A DNA stretch of 64,000 nucleotides from Dipteris shenzhenensis (GCA_047967505.1 CM106538.1), one strand, 5' to 3'; shown: positions 35,660-47,500, numbered from the stretch's first letter. Notes: generated from the sequence alone by a model not told the origin. A program made the numbers and translations.

Positions 35660-36850
35660 TGCAAGAAATGTACTCAAAGTGTCTGTGAAATCAATGTAAC
35701 TGCAAAACACTGACTATAGCAAGTGAAATTTGAACTATCGGTGAAGGTAGAGCTGCAATATATAATCCAATCTGAATTATAAGGCTTGTGGCAAATGATG
35801 TCAAAAATAGCCAAGAGGCTTTACAAGGTGCACAAATGCCAAAAAATAACCTGATTAAAGGCTTTACAATGGTGGGAATGTGAAATGCAAATGTGCAATA
35901 GTCTGCAATCTACCCACTGATACAATGTGCCAATACCACTGAAGAATACTCACTGATTTGAAGATGGTAGGGTTTTAGAAAATGTAATGAGCATGAAACT
36001 GCATGTGAGCGTAGGGACTGACTCCGAGTAGGCACTAGTTGAGAAATTTGGGCATGGCTTATATTGGCAACTTGGAGAAATTCAAATCATCTCCACTATG
36101 GCAATCTAGCCTACTCTGATCTAGATCTAGACCAACCATCAATCGAAGAAACGAACAATAAACAATTTCTTTTTTTTTTGTTCTTTTTATGTGCTGGGTC
36201 AGATGCATCGATGTAGAGGCTGATGTGCGTGTAGGAAGTGGATTTGTTGGTGGGGCTCAAAAGTGAGTGATACTTGTGCAAAATGTGCGCATGATGTGAC
36301 GAGTCTGTAGAGAACAAAAAATCAAGCGATTTTTCTTTTTGGAGCGCCCTCAAATTCTTCCTAGATCAAGAGATACAACTTGATCTAGGTGGAGGGACAA
36401 AAAGGGTGAAAATGTGCTCAATGATGATGTGGCAATGTGTGTCACATGCACAAATGCAAAAGTGTGCTTGTGTGGATATTTTTCCTAGGAGGCACTCTAC
36501 TGACATGGATGCTAGCTAGGTAGGCTGATGTGGTAGGTGACTAGGTTACTGACTAGGCATTGATCAGGTGGCACTGGTCAGAGATAACCAAGGTTGGCCA
36601 ACCATGTTTTCAGAGGTAACTAGGGTGATGTGGTAGGATAAGGTGTAGTTGCTATGTGGCCAAACACTAACCACTCCTTAAACTCAAGGTCAACTTGACC
36701 TAACCATGGGTGGACTTAATCTACCACGTGTCCAATGCTCGCCAACCCTATCCACCAGTATTGACCTAGGATTGACAGTACCTGAGTTGGTGTGAACCCT
36801 TATCTACCACATGTCACTATTTCGGCCTAAGGAATCTGAGAAGATTTAGA
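35660..36850 (-). mobile_element. Leader region of the same minus-strand copia
   Basis: Bases about 36050-36430 are the reverse complement of about 53500-53870, which lies downstream of a copia primer-binding site. Shared boxes include CTAGATCAAG, TCTCTTGATCTA, CAAGTATxACTCACTTTTGAG and CCAAGTTGCCAAT. It is therefore a long 5' leader of one copia family. Its LTR is not present here. Confidence 0.6.
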
Positions 36851-37559
36851 TGGAATGAACAAGATTTCATCCATGGATATAACATTAATGATCCGTGGAT
36901 GGTTGTTTGATTTGAACTACTAAGAAACAATGAATATTCCTACACTATTTCTTGGTTTCATTGAATCATGTGAATGTCACGCTTATGACCCAAGTTCTCA
37001 TGCAGGATATGGTGGCCGCTAGGCATGTTTTTGAGCAACAAGGATTGAACGACCAAATCACAGAGTGCAAGGAGGAGTTGTTGGAGGCTTACAAGCTTGC
37101 AGAAAACTCCAAGCGAGGGGTGAGGCTAGTGTGTGAGTAGATTGCGGATGCCTCCCCAAGTTGCAACAGGCCCTGAGAGTTGAAATGGGCTTGTTGTTTT
37201 GAGGTCAGTGGGGTATTAGGGACTTTGGAGTTTCCTTGAAGTCCCACCCACGTGAAGCTTCAACATCCTGACATTGAGCAAGCATATGAAGACTTGTGTC
37301 ATTGCCACCCTCTCCAAATCATTCTTTGAATTCTTGAGAGTCTTGATTGTCTCAAATGCATTTTGGACTTTTTTTTTTGTGTCATGGCAAATGGAGGCTA
37401 AGATTCGAGACCCAAGAATTCAAAGAATGATTCAAGTCTATAAATGCTTGTTGCACAAGTGCGAGGAGCCCTTGCATGTAGTCAACCTAAGGACCTCCTA
37501 AGGAAGTGGCTGCTAGTATTCTTGTATCTCTTTTCACTTTGTTAATACGATATCGCCTT
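36851..37559. other. Spacer with short unassigned ORFs
   Basis: Open frames at 36952-37140 and 37274-37501 show no recognised motifs. The frame at 36952 is charged and helix-prone but short. Confidence 0.4.
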
Positions 37560-37809
37560 CCTTGCGAGGAATAAGAAAAGATGGTGCATGAGAAATAGCT
37601 ACCATAAGCCATGCAACACAATGTGGACAAAAATACTCCCAAAATATAGGTTTTTTTAATTATAGTTTTTTCTTCCTTCGAAGTGAAGAACAAGACTATG
37701 CATGAATAACAGCTACCAAGCCTAAGTAATGCAGGCACAAATATCGCATGAAAAATAAGACTATGCATGGATAATAGCTAGCAAACCTAAGCAGTGTGGA
37801 CACGAATAT
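37560..37809. repeat. 65-bp minisatellite, left part
   Basis: Units containing AAGACTATGCATG, then CTA-CAA and CCTAAGCAGTG start at 37692 and 37757, with a more diverged unit before. The array is interrupted by the LTR element at 37810 and continues at 40445. Confidence 0.75.
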
Positions 37810-38076
37810 TGTTGGGATATCTCAAGGTGTATGCCTCAAGCACACCTTGGTTTCTATGTGTGAGTGCTAGAGGCACAGTTAGGTGGTGGTAAGCCACATA
37901 GGATGATTGAGAGAATCTAGGAGCAGATTGAGGAGATGATTGTGGAGCTCTGAAGTCATTAGTGATGTCAGTGAGCATGTAAGAAGTGCCTACATAAGGA
38001 CCTCACTCTTCTTCATTCTATATGCAAGTATTCTGAGTTTGTTTTCACTCTATGCTTTCCTTTAAGTTTACCAACA
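37810..38076 (+). repeat. 5' LTR of gag-only element
   Basis: This 267-bp LTR is followed directly by the primer-binding site. It contains a TATA-like and CT-rich region near its end. Confidence 0.92.
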
Positions 38077-38932
38077 TGGTATCAAAGCCCTTTGATCCCC
38101 CTTGATCCCATTTATGCCACATCATCATCTTCTTCTCCATCTTCTTCTTCACCATCTCTTCCCCTTCTTCCCAAATCTTGCTTAAGCCTATTCTCCTCTA
38201 TTTCTCTGCCATTCTCCAAGCCCTTCCTGCTGGAGATATATCTCAAAGGGGCGAACCCTTGGCTGCAAGGAATTAGAATATCTTTGTCGATGCAAGTCAC
38301 CATTTCACGCAGATCATTGAACCTGTCTTCCATGATTTCTCTGAGACTGCTCCATGCTTCTCTAATTCCTTTCAGAGGGAGCTTCTCCATACCTTGAGCT
38401 ATCCTGTGCTGAAATCTGAGCAGCAATGGCTGCATATTCAAGGTGAAAACAGAGAAAAACCAGTCGAAAATGAAGAGGCAAGCTATGGCGCTCTGACGCC
38501 AATTTGTGCCCCTTCTCCTCAGTGGACCTTCTGTGGTATATGAGCTTTCTTTTGCCTCAGAAACCCCCTTTTTCTTTACTTTGGAGAGTGAGATACAAGC
38601 CCTCCAATTTCATTCCTTTGTTTTTGACAGTTTTGACAAGGTTTTGAAAGTGATGCTACATAAGATGCTACTTTGGCATTTCTGAGTTTTTGAAGTTTTC
38701 AATAGCATTAGTACAACTGTGGCTTCAGCTTTTCTATGAGTTGCTATACCTGGTTTTGATTGGAAAGCTTTCATTTAGCCACCTCTGTGAAGCATGTAAG
38801 AAAAAGCATCATTGATTGAAATTTGGTTACAAGTCTTTGCTACATTAAATGCTTATATTTTGAAGCCTTTCAGTTGTTATTCTAGCCTTGTAAGAGAGAA
38901 GACACTGCCCAATACCTGGGTTAGACCCTCTC

Positions 38933-39775
38933 ATGGCTACCATATTGAATATAGATAAGTTCAATGGTAAGGGCTTCCACACATGGCAGATGAAGGTGAA
39001 ATTTGCATTGATGAGGGAAAACCTCTGGGGACTTGTCAAACCAGCTTCAACTTCTTCTTCAATAGCCTCCAATGTTGGAGAATCCCTAGCTCTGACATGC
39101 CCAGCAAGGGATCCCGCTAGAGAGGAGAAAGCATATGGTATCATTGCTCTTGCTTTAGGAGATGATTATATTCATCACATCTCTGACTTAGAGTCTCCTT
39201 CAGAAGCTTGGCAGAAGCTTGACATGATTTTTCGTGCTAGCTCTCACATCTCAAAATTATCACTTGAAATTTATTTCTTTGAATTGAAGATGCTTAGTGG
39301 CACTCCTTTGGCTGCCCATGTCAATTACATGCGGAGTCTTATGACTCAACTTGCTTCTATCAACTCTCCTATCACTACAGATGATGCTATGGCAGTGTTG
39401 CTTAAGAGTATGCCTGAAGATTATGATCATATTGTTACCACTTTGAAAAATCTTCCTAATCCTAATCTTGAAGGTATTATCTCTTCTCTCCAAGAAGAAG
39501 AAAGGCACATGGAGCTCAGGAAAGGTAATGACACAGCTTATGCCATAAAAATCTAGAAGGGCAAGTTTTCACCTTGCAATCATTGTGGGAAGACCAATCA
39601 CCTCTCAAAAGACTGCTTCAAAATCAATCCATGCAAACACTGTGGCAAAAAAAATCATCATGAGAAGTTTTGCAGAGCCAAAAAGGAAGCAACTTCAAAG
39701 TCAAAAAATGCCAATCTATTTTCAGTTGATGTGCCTCCACAAGATGAGGCATCCTTTGAAGATTATGCTTTTTAA
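38933..39775 (+). CDS. Copia-type gag, two zinc knuckles, one in-frame TAG
   Basis: The start is at 38933 (MATILNIDKFNGKGFHTWQM), the usual copia gag opening with Trp. A UBN2 core follows (EAWQKLDMIF, LEIYFFELKMLSGTPLAAHV, AVLLKSMPEDYDHIV). Residues run 207 codons to a TAG at 39554-39556. The same frame then continues with two knuckles, CNHCGKTNHLSKDC and CKHCGKKNHHEKFC, and ends SFEDYAF at TAA 39773. Gag forms the particle and the knuckles bind RNA. The single stop just before the knuckles could be a simple mutation or a readthrough site; the intact downstream frame suggests it is recent. An upstream motif TTGTAAGAGAG about 85 bp before the start is shared with the copy at 51205. Confidence 0.85.
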
Positions 39776-40152
39776 ATCATCTCTATGTATGCTTCAGATC
39801 TCTCTTTTTATGTTGAGTCAAGGTACTCAGCTTGGATAGTCCTCCAAAATGAATGAAATAAACTATTATGTTTTGTGTGTTTTGTAAACACCTCTAGTCA
39901 CCTTATGATGTAGGCCATGTGTATATGTTTTTTGCTCCATGGTACCTCCTTTAGACATTGTGTGCATGTACATGCAAGGGAGATAACCATTGGAAGGTCT
40001 GTATCCCTTTTATTTACCTTACACCCATGGGAACCCTTGCTAGCTTGAGATCCTAGCCATTGATAGATCCATGACCACCATGAGATGGCATGAGACACCT
40101 TGTGCTAGCTATATCCTTGACATAGCCTGAGGCATTCCCTTGAGGGGGGGTT

Positions 40153-40439
40153 TGTTGGGATATCTCAAGGTGTATGCCTTAGGCACACCTTGGTTTCTAT
40201 GTGTGAGTGCTAGAGGCACAGTTAGGTGCCCATAAGCACAGTTAGGTGGTGGTAAGCCACATAGGATGATTGAGAGAATCTAGGAGCAGATTGAGGAGAT
40301 GATTGTGGAGCTCTAAAGTCATCAGTGATGTCAGTGAGCATGTAAGAGGTGCCTACATAAGGACCTCACTCTTCTTCATTCTATATGCAAGTATTCTGAG
40401 TTTGTGTTCACTCTATGCTTTCCTTTAAGTTTACCAACA
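40153..40439 (+). repeat. 3' LTR of gag-only element
   Basis: This 287-bp LTR matches the 5' copy apart from a 20-bp internal duplication near 40223-40250 and a few base changes. Confidence 0.92.
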
Positions 40440-40444
40440 AATAT

Positions 40445-40600
40445 CACGTGAAAAATAAGACTATGCATGAATAACAACTAGTAAACCTAAGCAGTGCAAA
40501 CATGAATATCGCCTTTCTTTCAATGTGGAAAAAAAAAGTGCCCCTGAATAGCACCTACCTTGGTATAGGCAGTGCGAGAACACGTTGCTGGTTTTTATAA
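40445..40600. repeat. 65-bp minisatellite, right part
   Basis: It continues the array at 37560. After removing the LTR element and one target copy, the next AAGACTATG start falls exactly 65 bp after the previous one. Confidence 0.75.
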
Positions 40601-40968
40601 AAATATAAGTAGTAGTGCACAGACATTGTGGAAACAAATTTTTGATCGAAACATGTTCAATTACATTCCAAGGGCCAGCCCTCCATCCCAACTTTAGAAA
40701 ACATTAGAGGCCAACTAATTCATACTATGTTGGGTCTACACACACTAAGCAATGATGCTATTTGTGTGGATAAAATGGTTGGCTGGTCAATGAACATACC
40801 TTCACTCTTACGCAGCCCTAGAACACAAAGGAACACGTAGTACAAGTGCTTGCAATCCAAGTATGATTTTTCAGCCACCTCTCTTTTTTGGAAATCAGGA
40901 CAAACCTACCTAAGCTTTTGGCGCATTGAATTACTCCAAAATGTGAGCATGGCATAATAACATATGTA

Positions 40969-41017
<49 letters not shown>

Positions 41018-41720
41018 ACACCCACACGAAAACATACACACACATGCATGCGCGGGTGCACACACATACACACACGTGTACATGTGTATGTATGTACATA
41101 TATATATATATATATATATATGCATGTCTTTAAGGAGAGGAATCCACATGCTAATTTGTATGTGTGTATTTGTATACACACACACACACATAGAGATAAA
41201 TAATACTATTCACATACTCACGTACCTATAGTGTAGGGTTTTTTAGAAAACATTGTAGTATAAATAACGGTGCTTCCCTCAAGCTCAAGTTACTAGAAAA
41301 CCAAGGGGAGAGCTACGTTAAAACATGCACGCACAGAGGCAAGTAGTAATTCACTTTATTTTGTATGTAGTGGTTGAAATGGTCTCAAGAAGACAAGAAG
41401 ATTGCACTTAGGGCACGCCGTGATTTTGCAAGGCAAAGAAGCACGCCGTGATTTTGCAAGACAAAGAACCATCTGCAAAAGACAAGCTAATGGAATTTAA
41501 AATTTAAGTGGAAGGATGCAATTGGATGCAACTAGGGCTCAAAGACATTGCCACGCAAGACAACGCACATCCGCCAACATTGCTATAGCTTCCCATGGTG
41601 CAGTGGGTTGCCTCTCTATTGTACATTGATTTCTTGTACGAGATGATATAGGCCACTCATCTATGTTTCCATTGGTATTCTATGCTCCTACTGTTCACTC
41701 ACTTGGACCAATGAACCACA
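40601..41720. other. Spacer with microsatellites and a 28-bp tandem repeat
   Basis: CT run at about 40972-41003, CA runs at about 41005-41070 and TA run at about 41098-41121. A 28-bp unit, GCACGCCGTGATTTTGCAAG plus CAAAGAA, is repeated twice at about 41413-41468. ORFs over the microsatellites are meaningless. Confidence 0.7.
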
Positions 41721-41729
41721 TATGTAGTT

Positions 41730-43536
41730 TCTGTCATGCCTAGTTATGGAAGCAAGAAACAAGAGCATATATGCAACAAGTAGTTGGTAAACATTGTTGT
41801 GATGTTGGGCCTATTTCATTGTTGCCTTTAGAAGAACCACCAGAGATTCTAAAAGTTTTACTACATGGGAATGATGCTACTAGCAGATCATTCAAGAAAA
41901 ACATAAGAGCGTAAAATAGTGTTATGGCTTTTGTGTCATTAGGGGCCCAAATTGATGGGATGTTTTTTGGGGATAGAGGCATACATAACTTTTGGGTGCA
42001 TGGTAGTGTGTATCATCGGGTGGGTAGTTTGGTTCCTGATGGTACTAGGCAGGAGACACCACGTTTCACATAGTTATATGTGTATGACACAAAGCATGAG
42101 TTGCAGAACTGCTTGGCTGGGATGCCTGGTTTGGATCCAATGATATTGGAAACCTTGCAGGGAATGATACATGCATGCAATCCTTATGCCAATGCATTAG
42201 TAGCTATGGGGGAGATGCTGAGAAGAAATCCACATGCAGACTTAAGGATGGTTATTCGTGAGAGACGTGCAACCTCCAAAAAATATTTAGTTCCCACAGC
42301 TAGCGAGGTTGCCGCAATCATGCCAGGACAAGGGAATGATCTTGATGTTGGCAATAGGGACATCCAGATTTTAAGCCGCAATGGTTGTATACGACGAATA
42401 TCCAACTTGTACCAATCATACATACCCCTCATGTATGTTCTTTTGTTTCCTCTAGGGGAGGATGGATGGCATATATGTATCCCATATGCTGATGATCCTA
42501 GTCATCGAGGGATACAAAGACATAAGTATGTGATGCAGAGGCAATACTATGCTTATCGTCTGCAAGCGAGGTCTGATACAAACGCAGGCCTTCTACGCGG
42601 GGGGAGATTACTACAATAATACATTGTTGATGCATACAGTAGTATAGAGGAATCAAGATTGCTATGGATACGTAATAATCAAGCATCTTTGCATGTAGAA
42701 GGTACCAAGGATTGACGGTCATGGTAAATGTAGTTGATGGGGTGAACATCTTATTTGGCAATGTTGTAGGGTGCAGGGTTGTGTTGCCATCTTCCTTTAT
42801 GAGAGGATCCCGATATATGTGTTAGTTGTATCAAGATGCTATGGCAATTCTGTGAAAAAGGGGTAAACCAGATTTATTCATAACATTCACGTGCAATCCA
42901 AAATGGCCTGAAATATCTGAAGCATTGCTACCTGGGCAGAGTCCACAAGACCACCCTGATTTGACCACTATGTGTTTCATGAAAAGCACAAGGATATGAC
43001 GAAAGCATTAACAAAGGATAACCTGTTTGGTAAGGTAGTTGGGTATGTTTCTGTGATTGAGTTTCAGAAGAGAGGCTTGCCACACTCGCACATTTTGTTG
43101 ATTCTAGAAAGTGCCTTCAAACCAGTAGATACTATGCATTATGACAGAATGGTGTGCGCAGAGCTACCCAATGTAGCATTGTTTCTTGAGTTGCATGATG
43201 TCATTAGTCAGTGCAATTTTCATGGTCCATGTGGGGCATTGAATCCCTCAGCCATTTGCATGATTGCTGGTAAATGTTGTCATCGCTACCCACATGCCTT
43301 CTCTCAATGTACTATGGTAGGGAATGATGGTTATCCTATCTACATGCATCGGGATGACGGTAAAAAGATATGGGCGAAACATGGTGCTATAGACAACCGA
43401 TGGATTGTGCCATTTAATCCTTTTCTTTCCATGAAATACAAGGCACATATAAATGTCGGCTCGCATTATTGTAAAAGGATAGCTTTACATGTCATCTTGA
43501 TTACTCATTGCAAAGGGGAAAAAAAAATTGGTTGAA
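41730..43536 (+). pseudogene. Helitron Rep/helicase N-terminal fragment
   Basis: The Helitron-like N-terminal pattern is clear in pieces: a frame with VHGSVYHRVGSLVPDGT near 42000, then LYVYDTKHEL, LQGMIHACNPYANALVAMGE, KYLVPTASEVAAIMPG, GCIRRISNLYQSYIPLMYVL and LFPLGEDGWH. After a damaged stretch near 42620-42970, VVGYVSVIEFQKRGLPHSHI carries the HUH nickase motif (Pro-His-Ser-His), followed by a Cys-rich segment with YPIYMHRDDGKKI. The catalytic tyrosine motif is not intact and the helicase domain is absent. Helitrons move by rolling-circle replication. Stops near 42617 and frame changes show it is dead. Confidence 0.87.
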
Positions 43537-43826
43537 AACATAACAGTTTTTAATGCACAATTGAAAACCTTGAAATAAAACATGCTTCCAACAACAGTCT
43601 CAATTTCTAGCCTCGGTGGGGAGAATGGAACTAGTGCCAATTCTCCACAATCCATTGCAATAGGGAGAACATCACTAGTGCCACTCTTTCATAATCCATT
43701 ATGAATTAGTTATGAACATGTTCACATATTCACACACAACAATTATGCACCAAGTTACATAGCTAACAAGAAAGTAGCGATTCCCATTAGTAATAATGAA
43801 TGCATAAAGAAATACAATGTCTTTAA

Positions 43827-44130
43827 TCAAAACTCATAGTCTGCAAATAGCTCCTCTCCTACATGTATACCATCTATGGATTCAATACAAATGTGACCAT
43901 ATTCTACATTATCTATGTTCATCATGGGGTCAAACCTAGGTGGAACATTAGGGGAAAATACATAACAAACGTTTGGCTTTGCATTGGTATTTCTCTTGCT
44001 ATTGATAAACCCTACCACATTGCCATATCAAACATCACCAACAATGTGCACCATATCCTTCAAAGAGATAGTAGCATGGATGTTTTTATCGAATCTATGA
44101 TTATATATTAAAATAAAATCTTGGCAAAAG
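43827..44130 (-). pseudogene. SET-domain-like C-terminal fragment
   Basis: The minus-strand frame reads GNVVGFINSKRNTNAKPNV, then about 30 residues later ICIESIDGIHVGEELFADYE and stop. A FINxxxxxNxKPN followed by GEELFxDY is the signature end of SET methyltransferase domains. One stop lies just upstream (about 44023). Only the C-terminal third is present. Whether it was part of the neighbouring Helitron or an older gene fragment is unclear. Confidence 0.45.
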
Positions 44131-45234
44131 TTTATTGAGCTCATTTTTAAGTTTCACAATATTGATAGGATGTAGTACATTTTTATATATTTTCTTTTGA
44201 AATTTGAAGTAAAAACTATAAATCATGACAAAACTTCAAATTTGTTTGCATAAAAGTTTCAAATCCTGGCGAATCTTTCAAACGTTTATTTTTATTAAGG
44301 CATACAAACTTTCGACACCAATATAAAGTTTTAGTTTCTTAACGAAAGTAACTTGAAAAAATCATCCTTGGACAATAGGGTCCTCTTGGGTGGAGTACTT
44401 TAGCCTTGGATGAACTCTACATAATTCTTTCTAGTCTCTGTAAGAGTACTTGTCACCTCCATAATGGATAATAGTAGTCCCTCTCTTAAGGGAGTCATGC
44501 AGAAACAAGCCCAGGCTAGCACCTGTAATGGTTGCCTCATGCACCTCGAAAATCACATTTTTGATCCGAAACACTTCGTTGATAGGGATAGGTAACTTTG
44601 GTGGTTTAAATGGATCTCATTCTAGTATGTAACCACTCAAGCATGATTTGAACATATATCTCTCTACATCACAAAAGACAAAGTCCAATTAACTCCAAAA
44701 ACAATTGTAGTCACTTGAGATAAAATCAAAGAAAACTTTGACATATGTACCTTCATGGAAAATATGTGTTTTGTAGATAGTTTTTGTAGGCCTTAGCAAT
44801 GTGTTTCTTGATATAGCAACTTTTGTACCCTAGGACTATAGCCAATTGAGAAACTTGCATAGCATTCATTCTAAAGAGTTGTGGAGCATTCCTTAAAAGT
44901 ATTATTTGGGATGCATTGAGTTTAGGCACCTAGCCATCACCACCATGGATTGTCCTAGGGTGTACACTCAAGTGCAAATCTCTCTATAGGGACATAGAGA
45001 ATGCCAATAGTACAACCATTCTCTCTCAACTCATAGTTAGAATGGCATTAGTGCCATCCTTATCTTGGCGAATGGTGCTAGTGCCATTTTCCCTATAAGC
45101 TTATGGAGAATGCCACTAGTGCCTTTCTCTATATCCTCATTAGAAGGAGAGAATAGTGACTAGTGCCTCTTCTCATGCCCCAAAAGAAATGTACAATGCA
45201 TGCTTTGAAAGATTAGATATTGTATAACATTTAA

Positions 45235-45470
45235 ATTCTCTTTGTTACAGTCAAAGCACACAAGTGAAGAAAGGAACATAAAATATTCGAGTGAATGACA
45301 CAAGTACCATTCTCCAAATGATGACATGGAGAATGCCTATAACCTCATTTTCATTCTCTTTGTCACAGTAAAAGCACACAAGTGAATAAAGGAACATAAA
45401 ATATTCGAGTGAATGACACAGGTGCCATTCTCCAAATGATGACATGGAGAATGCCTATAACCTCATTGGG
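45235..45470. repeat. 118-bp tandem duplication inside the palindrome array
   Basis: ATTCTCTTTGTTACAG at 45235 and ATTCTCTTTGTCACAG at 45353 begin two copies that include AAGCACACAAGTGAA and AATATTCGAGTGAATGACAC. Confidence 0.85.
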
Positions 45471-45949
45471 AGAATGAAACTAGTACTATTCCCCATCTTC
45501 CAATAGATTTTTAGAAAGCACTTAAATCCAAACTTTGACAAAATAGTTATTGTAATAACACAATTTTTAATCTCTTTAATGCTTTCAAATCACATAGAAT
45601 TAAGAAAGGTGTATAATAGTACAACCATTTCTACATAACCTCAGAGAGAGAATGGCACTAGTGCCGTTCTCCATATTTTGACTACCAATAGGGATGGTTT
45701 GCAAATAATTAGTAGCTACGGTAGATAAACCCAATGATATAGCAATCACTACCCAGGAAGAATTCCAATAGCACCTCTTATCTAAAACCCCACATTGGGA
45801 GAATGACACTAGTGCCATTCCCCATGTCATTATATCAAAATTTCAACAGATCACATGTTCAATCTTTTTAATAGAAGGAGAGTATCTGAAATCAAGAAAA
45901 TTTATAAAAGTGATATTATTATATTGCTAAAATTCTTTTGAAACACTAG

Positions 45950-46450
45950 ATACAAGGATTAAATGAGGAGCTAGAAATCTTCTATATCCAAATCTTTCAA
46001 TGCAATCTTTGGGATAGCTTCAACTTCTATTTCAATGTAATCTTTGGGATAGTAGCTTCAAGTCCTATTTCAGTTAAAGTTTTCAAGGGTTCATTACGGT
46101 GTGCACCCTCACCAATTCCTTCATTTATAGGTGAATCAGCCTCTATGTTTCTTGAGAGGCCTCTCAATGCTAGACCAGATCCTAATATGGGGATTATGAT
46201 TTATCTGATGCATGTGCTACACACATAGCCTTGACCTCTGTCACTTGTTGTGATGCCTTCTCTAGTGTGATCACTTTTCTTTTGCTTGACGATGCCTGTA
46301 ATGCCACGTCTCCATTAGCAAAGAGGTCAATGACAACTTCATGTTCCCTGCTACAATATCACCTGATGCACTCCATGCTTTACAACTGCCTCTTTTTCGT
46401 ACTCATCATCCTCATCAGAGTAAAGAATATTATCCTCAGTTATCATGTAG
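45950..46450 (-). other. Coding-like minus-strand stretch, unrecognised
   Basis: Open pieces such as VIDLFANGDVALQASSSKRK and GLALRGLSRNIEADSPINEG are free of stops over 40-60 residues and have balanced composition, but they shift frame. I do not recognise a family. Confidence 0.25.
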
Positions 46451-47430
46451 GGCCCTGTGTTTTGTAATAGGTGCTCAATCCATCAAACACATCATGTAAC
46501 ATTACAAAAAACAAAAAACAAAAGGTCTTAGACAAGCCCATTTGTGCCCTCCTCCTGCCTCCCTTCTTCTCCTTCTTCCTTCTCCTAAACCTTGTTCCTC
46601 CTTCTCAACACTTTACCCCATGAACCGTGAAGGAGACTAGCTCTACACTCCCAAACCTTGAACCCACCCTCAACCCTACAACTCTTTTCCAAACATGAAC
46701 TCTTTCTAAACCATGAGACCCCTAGTTATCTTTCTTAATCTATTGCCTTCTAAGCCCTATAGCCTTTCCTAAACCTTTGAACCCCTATGGAGGTGAGAAC
46801 CTCCACCAATGCTTGTAATCATTGCTACTTTTTCACCTAAGTGCACACTAGAGTTGTTGTCCACACTTTAGCCTACACCCCTTACTAGAATGCAACCCAA
46901 GGACATATTCCATATCTATGACTACCTATGCTACACTAAGCAATGACACCATCGTAGCTGACCAACACACTCAGAACCTGGAAATGAGCGGAGAAGTGAC
47001 AACACCCACACAAAACATAGTGTGTTAAACTTGCTTTCCCTTGCAGTATGCGACAAGGATCCAAGTGGCCAACAGATGGGGCATTCATCTTTGAGACATG
47101 GGAATCTATCTCCATGAAGCAATGCTCCAATATGACCACATCTCAAGTTATTCAAAGTTTGCTGAGCTATATTCGAAGTCTATGTGTGTTTTCCAGCAAC
47201 ATGCATTCCTATCTTTAAGTCTCTTCAGATCATACGATGATTTGCAATGCTCAAAGCTCCTTGTCTTGACCCTTATTTTAGGGTTCTCAACCTTAAATCT
47301 CAGGTACACCTCTAACATTTAATCCAACAAATTATAGAGACTATGTTGAAAACTAGGTAGTAGCATGGTGCCTGCAAATTGCAACCACCATCACGTGGTG
47401 GTTATTACTTCAACCACCATGATAGTCACT
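46451..47430. other. Spacer, no gene seen
   Basis: C-rich text with repeated AACCTT/CCTAAACC words (46560-46770). No coding signature. Confidence 0.45.
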
Positions 47431-47439
47431 TGTGAAATA

Positions 47440-47464
47440 ACTCTGTGTGTGTGTGTGTGTGTGT

Positions 47465-47500
<36 letters not shown>

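Larger units (their letters stand above)
37810..40439 (+). mobile_element. Complete gag-only LTR element (TR-GAG type), 2.63 kb
   Basis: The 5' LTR is 37810-38076 and the 3' LTR 40153-40439, both TGTTGGGATATCTC to TTTACCAACA. A perfect AATAT target duplication flanks it (37805-37809 and 40440-40444). The primer-binding site TGGTATCAAAGC is at 38077-38088 and a polypurine tract, CTTGAGGGGGGG, at about 40138-40150. The only recognised gene is gag, without protease, integrase or reverse transcriptase. Such elements must borrow pol from autonomous copia relatives. The 3' LTR has an extra 20 bp from a local duplication of the CACAGTTAGGTG segment; otherwise the LTRs look nearly identical. Confidence 0.92.
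43618..45830. repeat. Array of imperfect palindromes around GAATGGCACTAGTGCCATTC
   Basis: About eleven copies of a 26-bp palindrome, core GAATGGCACTAGTGCCATTC flanked by GGA and TCC, occur near 43621, 43664, 44997, 45039, 45069, 45106, 45149, 45290, 45408, 45469, 45648 and 45799. Copies differ by one to six bases; the one at 45648 has a single mismatch to the 20-base core. Sequences between them are mostly unlike one another, except a tandem pair. The left part of this interval, to about 44100, also overlaps a SET-like fragment. Confidence 0.75.

Noticed and set aside
38112-38441. Minus-strand ORF with helical, acidic composition in the leader of the gag-only element
   Set aside because: The related copy at 49810 does not keep this frame in its leader, so I treat it as chance.
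37560-40600. Possible CRISPR-like array of 65-bp units
   Set aside because: Units are contiguous with no unique spacers, and this is a plant nuclear sequence.
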